This document shows positions 35,754 to 40,593 of a stretch of 40,593 bases of DNA, one piece after another. Where the stretch lies: contig JAGPVP010000121.1 in the NCBI GenBank assembly GCA_018066965.1, positions 1 to 40,593 of the forward strand, written 5' to 3'. The notes under the pieces are model-generated. The model was not told where the DNA came from and made no database searches. It saw only the letters and a program-made list of their open reading frames with translations. Position 1 is the stretch's first letter, and every line of letters begins with the position of its first letter. The position numbers were made by a program, and so were the translations under genes. This stretch comes from Zhongshania sp. (lineage in GTDB: Bacteria > Pseudomonadota > Gammaproteobacteria > Pseudomonadales > Spongiibacteraceae).

Positions 35754-36659
35754 ATGAATGAGTTTCCGACGATTGACCAGTTTATTGGTAATACCCCATT
35801 GGTGCGTTTACAGCGCTTGGGAGGTAATACCAGTAACATCATTTTGGTCAAACTAGAGGGTAATAACCCCGCTGGGTCGGTAAAAGATCGACCTGCAATG
35901 AATATGATCTTACGTGCAGAACAGCGCGGCGACATTGTCGCAGGCGACACCTTGATAGAAGCCACCAGCGGTAATACGGGAATCGCCCTAGCGATGGCGG
36001 CAGCAATCAAGGGCTATAAAATGATTTTGATTATGCCCAATCACATGAGCGCTGAACGTAAATTGGCGATGGCAGCTTATGGGGCAGAGCTGGTGGAGGT
36101 CTCGCAGGCGGCAGGCATGGAGGGCGCTAGAGACTTAGCTTTGGCAATGCAGGCGCAGGGGCAGGGTAAGGTGCTTGATCAATTTTCTAATTCTGATAAT
36201 CCCCAAGCACATTACGAGGGAACAGGACCAGAAATTTGGCGTCAAACTGACGGGCGCATTACCCATTTTGTGAGCTCTATGGGTACCACTGGCACGATCA
36301 TGGGAGTGTCTAGGTATTTGAAAGAGCAAAATTCGGGCATTGAAATTATTGGTTTACAGCCCGATGGTTGCTCAAGTATTCCCGGTATCAGGCGTTGGCC
36401 AGAAGCGTATTTACCCAGTATTTACGATGCAGTAAAAGTTGATCGCGTAATTGATATGGATCAGCACAGTGCGGAAACAACAATGCGGGCAATGGCGGCA
36501 GAAGAAGGTATTTTTTGCGGAGTGTCATCAGGCGGCGCGGTAGCCGGAGCACTTCGGATAAGTGAAACGGTCGAGAACGCGGTGATTGTCGCCATTGTGT
36601 GTGATCGAGGTGATCGCTATTTATCAACCGGTGTTTTTGATGCGGCACTAACGAATTAA
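35754..36659 (+). CDS. cysM: Cysteine synthase B
   Basis: CysM makes cysteine from O-acetylserine and sulfide or thiosulfate, using pyridoxal phosphate. The 301-residue protein has the PLP lysine K44 in NPAGSVKDRPA, the phosphate-binding loop GTTGT-like segment in SSMGTTGTIMGVSRYL, and EATSGNTGIALA. The N-terminus (FIGNTPLVRLQRL) and the shorter length favour CysM over CysK. It lies opposite barA with 174 bp between starts, and relA follows 51 bp after it. Confidence 0.93.
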   Translation: MNEFPTIDQFIGNTPLVRLQRLGGNTSNIILVKLEGNNPAGSVKDRPAMNMILRAEQRGDIVAGDTLIEATSGNTGIALAMAAAIKGYKMILIMPNHMSAERKLAMAAYGAELVEVSQAAGMEGARDLALAMQAQGQGKVLDQFSNSDNPQAHYEGTGPEIWRQTDGRITHFVSSMGTTGTIMGVSRYLKEQNSGIEIIGLQPDGCSSIPGIRRWPEAYLPSIYDAVKVDRVIDMDQHSAETTMRAMAAEEGIFCGVSSGGAVAGALRISETVENAVIVAIVCDRGDRYLSTGVFDAALTN

Positions 36660-36710
36660 GCTGATCTGAGCTGAAAGGGTCATAACGCATATAATAGCGA
36701 GCAGGCAGTA

Positions 36711-38948
36711 ATGGTTAAGGTAAGGGAAGATTTTCCTAGGCTGGACAGCGGAAGTGTTGATATCGCAGCGTGGATCGCACGTATGCCGATTGATACACAG
36801 CTTATTAGCACTAAGGAGCTACAGCGGGCCTTTGAGCTTGCAGAGCACTGTGCAGCACTGCCGACTCCGCTGAGCGCACCTAGCAACGACGACCTAAGTG
36901 GTTTTTATACCGCCTTGGAAATGGTCGAAATTTTGGCTGATCTTCATCTTGATCAAGACAGTCTTATCGCCGCCACGCTGTTTCGTGCCGTCAGAGAAAA
37001 TCGCCTGTCTATTATTGAACTTGAAACGCAATTTGGGCGCCCGGTCGCCAAGCTTGTGGATGGCGTGTTAGGCATGGCCGCTATCTCGCGGGTAAATGCA
37101 GAGTTGGATACCCCGGTATTGGGGCAGTCAGAGGCCCAGAGCGAAACGATTAGAAAAATGCTGGTTGCTTTGGTTGATGACGTTCGCGTGGCCTTGATAA
37201 AACTTGCGGAGCGAACCTCGGCTATTCGGGCGGTTAAAAATAGGCCCGATAAGCGCTATCGTGTTGCTCGTGAGGTGGCCGATATATACGCTCCGCTGGC
37301 TCATCGCTTAGGTATTGGTCATATCAAATGGGAGCTGGAAGATCTTTCCTTTCGCTACCTACAGCCGCTTGCGTATAAAAAAATTGCAAAGTTGCTGGAT
37401 GAGAAAAGACTGGATCGTCAGCACTATATTGAAGATGCTATAGATATTCTTGATAAGGCGCTCAAAGCCGATGATATTCAAGCTGATATCGCTGGGCGCG
37501 CAAAACATATTTACAGTATTTGGCGAAAAATGCAGCGCAAGGGAATTGGCTTTTCTCAAGTGTATGATATTCGCGCCCTGCGGGTGTTGGTACCCGATGC
37601 AAAGTCTTGTTACGCGGCCTTAGGTTTAGTTCACGGTCTGTGGCGCAACATTCCAAACGAGTTTGATGACTATATTGCCAACCCCAAAGACAATGGCTAC
37701 CGCTCTTTGCACACAGCAGTAATCGGACCGGATGGTAAGGTATTAGAAATACAAATTCGCACTCGGTCGATGCATGACGAAGCAGAATTTGGCGTATGTT
37801 CACACTGGATGTACAAAGGCACGGACCGCGGAGCCAAAAGTACCAACAGTTATGACGAAAAAATTGCGTGGCTGCGTCAGGTATTAGACTGGCATGAAGA
37901 AAGTGGCAGCAGCAGTGATGTTGCCGAGCAATTTACCAGCGCACAAGATCGCGTTTATGTTTTTACTCCAGACGGCCACGTGGTGAATTTGCAAAACGGT
38001 GCAACGCCACTCGATTTTGCTTACCACATTCACACCGAAGTCGGAAACTGCTGTCGAGGTGCCAAGGTTAATGGCCGTATTGTGCCTTTAACGTACACGC
38101 TTAAAACCGGTGAACGGGTAGAAATTCTTACTGGGAAAGAAAGTGAACCGCGGCGGGATTGGCTGCAAAGTAATCTTGGTTATTTAAAAACATCGCGGGC
38201 GCGTACTAAGGTTCAGCACTGGTTCCGCCTGCAAGCTAAAGAAGACAATATTATTGCTGGGCGCGCCTTATTAGATAAGGAATTTAAGCGCCTCGCATTA
38301 AATAGCATCGACTATAAATACCTAGCTGATCAGATGCACTGCGCTAGCGTAGACGATATGTACGCCTCGGTTGGCGCCGGCGAAATTAGTATGTTCCAGA
38401 TAATTCGGGCTGCTAACAATCTTGCCGGTCGAGATGACGATAACGGTCAGTCAATGCTGCGCCTGCGACCCGCAAGCACGAAAAGTAATGATGGTAGCCA
38501 AGTTCGCATTAGCGGCGTTGGTAATTTAATGACCTACTTTGCGCGCTGCTGTAAACCGCTGCCGGGCGAAGCGATTTCAGGGTATATCACCGTTGGGCGC
38601 GGAGTTAGTGTGCATCGTCAGGATTGTAATAAATTATTACAGCTGCAGAGTGTGGAGCCGCAACGAATTCTTAGTGTGGATTGGGCTGACGCGCAAATAG
38701 ATACTTATCCCGTTGATATTGAGCTTGAAGCCTATGACCGACAAGGTCTGCTGCGAGATATTACCCAGCAGTTGGCTACTGAAAAGGTCAATGTGGTGTC
38801 ATTGAATACGATTACTGACACCGCGAATCATATGGCGACCATGAAAATTCGATTAGAAATTCAGGATCTTGCAACTCTGTCGGATGTGTTAAGCCGACTC
38901 AACGGCTTGCCGAATGTCGTTGGTGTAAAACGAATTCGGGAGGGCTGA
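36711..38948 (+). CDS. relA: GTP pyrophosphokinase RelA
   Basis: RelA makes (p)ppGpp on stalled ribosomes in the stringent response. The 745-residue protein has an inactive hydrolase domain: the HD of SpoT is replaced by FR at about 91-92, as in RelA. The synthetase part contains YDIRALRVLV (about 285-294) and EFDDYIANPKDNGYRSLHT (317-335). A TGS domain follows (DRVYVFTPDGHVVNLQNGATPLDFAYHIH) and then a C-terminal ACT domain near 675-745, which reads the ribosome state. mazG starts two bases after its stop. rlmD, often between cysM and relA, is absent here. Confidence 0.95.
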   Translation: MVKVREDFPRLDSGSVDIAAWIARMPIDTQLISTKELQRAFELAEHCAALPTPLSAPSNDDLSGFYTALEMVEILADLHLDQDSLIAATLFRAVRENRLSIIELETQFGRPVAKLVDGVLGMAAISRVNAELDTPVLGQSEAQSETIRKMLVALVDDVRVALIKLAERTSAIRAVKNRPDKRYRVAREVADIYAPLAHRLGIGHIKWELEDLSFRYLQPLAYKKIAKLLDEKRLDRQHYIEDAIDILDKALKADDIQADIAGRAKHIYSIWRKMQRKGIGFSQVYDIRALRVLVPDAKSCYAALGLVHGLWRNIPNEFDDYIANPKDNGYRSLHTAVIGPDGKVLEIQIRTRSMHDEAEFGVCSHWMYKGTDRGAKSTNSYDEKIAWLRQVLDWHEESGSSSDVAEQFTSAQDRVYVFTPDGHVVNLQNGATPLDFAYHIHTEVGNCCRGAKVNGRIVPLTYTLKTGERVEILTGKESEPRRDWLQSNLGYLKTSRARTKVQHWFRLQAKEDNIIAGRALLDKEFKRLALNSIDYKYLADQMHCASVDDMYASVGAGEISMFQIIRAANNLAGRDDDNGQSMLRLRPASTKSNDGSQVRISGVGNLMTYFARCCKPLPGEAISGYITVGRGVSVHRQDCNKLLQLQSVEPQRILSVDWADAQIDTYPVDIELEAYDRQGLLRDITQQLATEKVNVVSLNTITDTANHMATMKIRLEIQDLATLSDVLSRLNGLPNVVGVKRIREG

Positions 38949-38949
38949 G

Positions 38950-39759
38950 ATGAGCTATACCATCGCCGATTTACAATATTTAATGGCGCGCTTGCGCGAT
39001 CCCGACACGGGCTGTCCATGGGATTTAAAGCAAAACGCCGTTAGCGTTATTCCCCATACCTTAGAAGAAGTTTACGAATTAGTTGATGCTATCGAGCTGG
39101 GCGACACCGCACAGATTCGACAAGAGCTCGGCGATGTATTATTCCAAGTGATTTTTTACAGTCAATTGGCCTCTGAGCAGGCGCAGTTTGATTTCTCGCA
39201 GGTGGTAAATGAGATAGTAGAAAAACTACTGCGGCGTCATCCTCATGTCTTTCCTGGCGGAACATTAGCGTCGCGAAGAAACACGCAGGCACCCGATGAC
39301 GACGCAATTAAAGCGCGTTGGGAAGACATTAAGCAAAGCGAGCGCCAGCAAAAGTCATTGCACAGTGTATTAGACGATGTGCCGCAGGCGCTGCCAGCGT
39401 TAACGCGGGCCACGAAGCTGCAAAAGCGTGCTGCGAAATCGGGTTTCGATTGGCGTGAGCTAGGCTGTGTTGTCGCAGCACTGCGAGAAGAGCTAGATGA
39501 ATTAGAAGAAGCGGTTGCCATCGGCTTGCAAGCCGATATTGCCGATGAAATGGGGGATGTGCTTTTTTCTGCGGTTAATCTTAGTCGACATCTCGGTCTA
39601 GATGCAGAAGCCGTCACTCGCAACGCCTGTAAAAAATTTGAGCGGCGGTTTCGGTTTGTCGAACAGCGTTGTAAAGAAACCGGAATATCGGGGGAAGACG
39701 GGTCTGCAGATCCTCAATTAGATCTGTTTTGGACAGAAGCAAAGGCGGCAGGGCTTTAA
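38950..39759 (+). CDS. mazG: Nucleoside triphosphate pyrophosphohydrolase MazG
   Basis: MazG hydrolyses NTPs and dNTPs to monophosphates and removes abnormal nucleotides; in E. coli it also tunes (p)ppGpp. The 269-residue protein has two MazG repeats: the first with YELVDAIELGDTAQIRQELGDVLFQ and the second with LDELEEAVAIG...ADIADEMGDVLFS, both with the E-E-x-x-D-type metal site. The first residues (LMARLRDPDTGCPWDLKQ) are the normal family start. It is coupled to relA, one base after its stop, as in E. coli. Confidence 0.95.
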   Translation: MSYTIADLQYLMARLRDPDTGCPWDLKQNAVSVIPHTLEEVYELVDAIELGDTAQIRQELGDVLFQVIFYSQLASEQAQFDFSQVVNEIVEKLLRRHPHVFPGGTLASRRNTQAPDDDAIKARWEDIKQSERQQKSLHSVLDDVPQALPALTRATKLQKRAAKSGFDWRELGCVVAALREELDELEEAVAIGLQADIADEMGDVLFSAVNLSRHLGLDAEAVTRNACKKFERRFRFVEQRCKETGISGEDGSADPQLDLFWTEAKAAGL

Positions 39760-39763
39760 TTAT

Positions 39764-39796
39764 ATTTTGCGCGACGGCGTCTATCACGCGCAAAAT
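39764..39796. repeat. Perfect inverted repeat after mazG
   Basis: ATTTTGCGCG and CGCGCAAAAT form a 10-bp stem around a 13-base loop between the convergent mazG and the small downstream gene. No T-run follows on either strand, so it is a dyad of uncertain use; a shared terminator is possible. Confidence 0.5.
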
Positions 39797-39814
39797 TAGG
39801 CCTGCCGATTGCGC

Positions 39815-40150
39815 TTAGTGTTTATCTAAGCGCTTGTAGCGATTGAGATGTTTTTCTGTTAGCGATAAATAACGTGGTGTGGGGCCGACATCCTCGTAAA
39901 GAGGGTCGCCCAACTCATCGAAGGCCACAACCTTGGATCCTTGGCGGTATGGCATAACGCTTTCCATCTCATCAAGCGCAGCGGTTAAGAGGTCGGTAAT
40001 GAGCTCCTCTATATTGCGGCGAGGGTAAAGCTCAGCCAGCGCATTGAGCCTAGCAGCGTCTTTAATAGAAAGACGTACATCGTAACTATCGGCCGTTAGT
40101 GTACCGCCTGCGGTTTGTTCCCAAAGCGATAACAATTCTCGAACTTTCAT
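39815..40150 (-). CDS. Conserved small protein of the 'pilin assembly' type
   Basis: This 111-residue protein begins MKVRELLSLWEQTAGGTLTADSY and resembles proteins labelled 'pilin assembly' or 'type 1 pili tip component' near adk in Pseudomonas and relatives. The label has weak experimental support, to my knowledge. The first half (YDVRLSIKDAARLNALAELYPRRNIEELITDLLTAALDEME) has a strand-helix-helix rhythm reminiscent of a ribbon-helix-helix fold; the second half has GSKVVAFDELGDPLYEDVGPTP. I start at the ATG with AGGA about nine bases upstream; the ATG six codons further up lies in that ribosome site. Function is unknown. Confidence 0.7.
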   Translation of the reverse strand: MKVRELLSLWEQTAGGTLTADSYDVRLSIKDAARLNALAELYPRRNIEELITDLLTAALDEMESVMPYRQGSKVVAFDELGDPLYEDVGPTPRYLSLTEKHLNRYKRLDKH

Positions 40151-40168
40151 AAATAAGGTTCCTGTCAT

Positions 40169-40558
40169 CTAGAAACGAATTAGAAAATATTCGTCTGCCA
40201 ATAAATAATACCTATCGGCAGGGCGAATTTGCTAGCATTATCGATGTGAATAGTATTTGGAGTTTGTAGGGAACTCTTCGCACTGGCTGTATCCGCTGCT
40301 AAAATTGGCGCGGGGTTTGTGTCGGCCACCTATGCTTTTTCATTATTTAGACTCGCAGTGCTCGGTTTTGGCATAGCTATTGCGGCTATCACCACAATAA
40401 ATAGTGTTGAATTACCTGTTTAGACGGCTATCTGTAGTAGTTGCTGGGGCGCCAAGTCTTGTGTGGCGGGCCATTGCTGTGTATCGTTGTGCGCTTTTGC
40501 TGCGGCGGCCCCTACGCTGCAGGCTATGATTTCGTAACCTTTTGGGGAGTTTCCCGCT
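40169..40558. other. Intergenic region ahead of adk
   Basis: These 390 bp separate the small minus-strand gene from adk. No tRNA or clear promoter boxes are seen. A plus-strand frame is open from 40250 to the TAG at 40421-40423 and would encode a hydrophobic peptide (FSLFRLAVLGFGIAIAAITTI), but the only start in frame is a GTG at 40319 without a good ribosome site. It could be a decayed gene end or a tiny membrane protein; I do not call it a gene. Confidence 0.4.
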
Positions 40559-40593
40559 ATGCGCGTTATATTATTAGGGCCACCTGGGGCAGG
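40559..40593 (+). CDS. adk: Adenylate kinase, first 11 codons
   Basis: The window ends inside a gene that starts MRVILLGPPGA, the N-terminus of adenylate kinase, with the beginning of the P-loop. GGGGAG lies nine bases before the ATG. Adk interconverts ATP, AMP and ADP. Only this start is visible, so the rest is inferred. Confidence 0.8.
   Translation, partial: MRVILLGPPGA

Noticed and set aside
1..40593. CRISPR arrays, insertion sequences, prophage or tRNA genes
   Set aside because: Reading both strands I found no spaced repeats, no transposase or integrase and no tRNA-like cloverleaf; a covariance-model search would be needed to exclude a small RNA.

Overview
The window reads as chromosomal DNA of a marine-type gammaproteobacterium. 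Its right half carries the nadB / rpoE-rseABC / lepA-lepB-rnc-era-recO / barA-cysM-relA-mazG order known from Pseudomonas and relatives. Its left half is rich in acyl-CoA dehydrogenases, short-chain dehydrogenases, a Baeyer-Villiger-type flavoenzyme and a TonB receptor, as is common in lipid- and steroid-degrading Spongiibacteraceae/Cellvibrionales. The family assignment is inference from gene content; no rRNA or tRNA gene was found to anchor it.

Layout. 1-2193 (minus): two tandem acyl-CoA dehydrogenase genes, the first cut by the window edge. 2502-4833 (plus): an SDR and glycerol kinase glpK. 4858-7599 (minus): a membrane PAS/degenerate-GGDEF/EAL protein whose real N-terminus probably lies upstream of its first ATG. 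8049-8747 (minus): a DUF1499 membrane protein. 8918-11166 (plus): an SDR, an EthD-like protein and ung. 11180-20905: an accessory island with a divergent MerR-type regulator, a TonB-dependent receptor, an exported START-domain protein, an epoxide-hydrolase-like enzyme and a four-gene run (PF10118 diiron-like protein, alpha/beta hydrolase, BVMO-type monooxygenase, SDR). 20959-22814: ygfZ opposite sdhE-ygfX. 22824-40168: nadB (minus), rpoE-rseA-rseB-rseC, lepA-lepB-DUF4845-rnc-era-recO, barA (minus), cysM, relA-mazG and a small conserved minus-strand gene. The first 11 codons of adk end the window.

The most interesting part is the 11-21 kb island. The promoter region of the TonB receptor and that of the PF10118-hydrolase-BVMO-SDR operon share a block of four identical sequence words with exactly the same spacing over 50 bp, so the two units are very probably controlled by one regulator; the divergent MerR gene is the obvious candidate. 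Together the products suggest outer-membrane uptake, periplasmic carriage and cytoplasmic oxidation of a bulky hydrophobic molecule (steroid, terpenoid or long-chain ketone are guesses), with the acyl-CoA dehydrogenase pair and extra SDRs at the left as possible downstream beta-oxidation enzymes. The PF10118 protein, a family called 'metal-dependent hydrolase', shows the residue pattern of a ferritin-like diiron protein.

The housekeeping half is orthodox, but three genes commonly present in this synteny are absent from their usual places: mucD after rseC, pdxJ after recO, and rlmD between cysM and relA. rpoE is preceded by a sequence that fits a sigma-E promoter, implying autoregulation.
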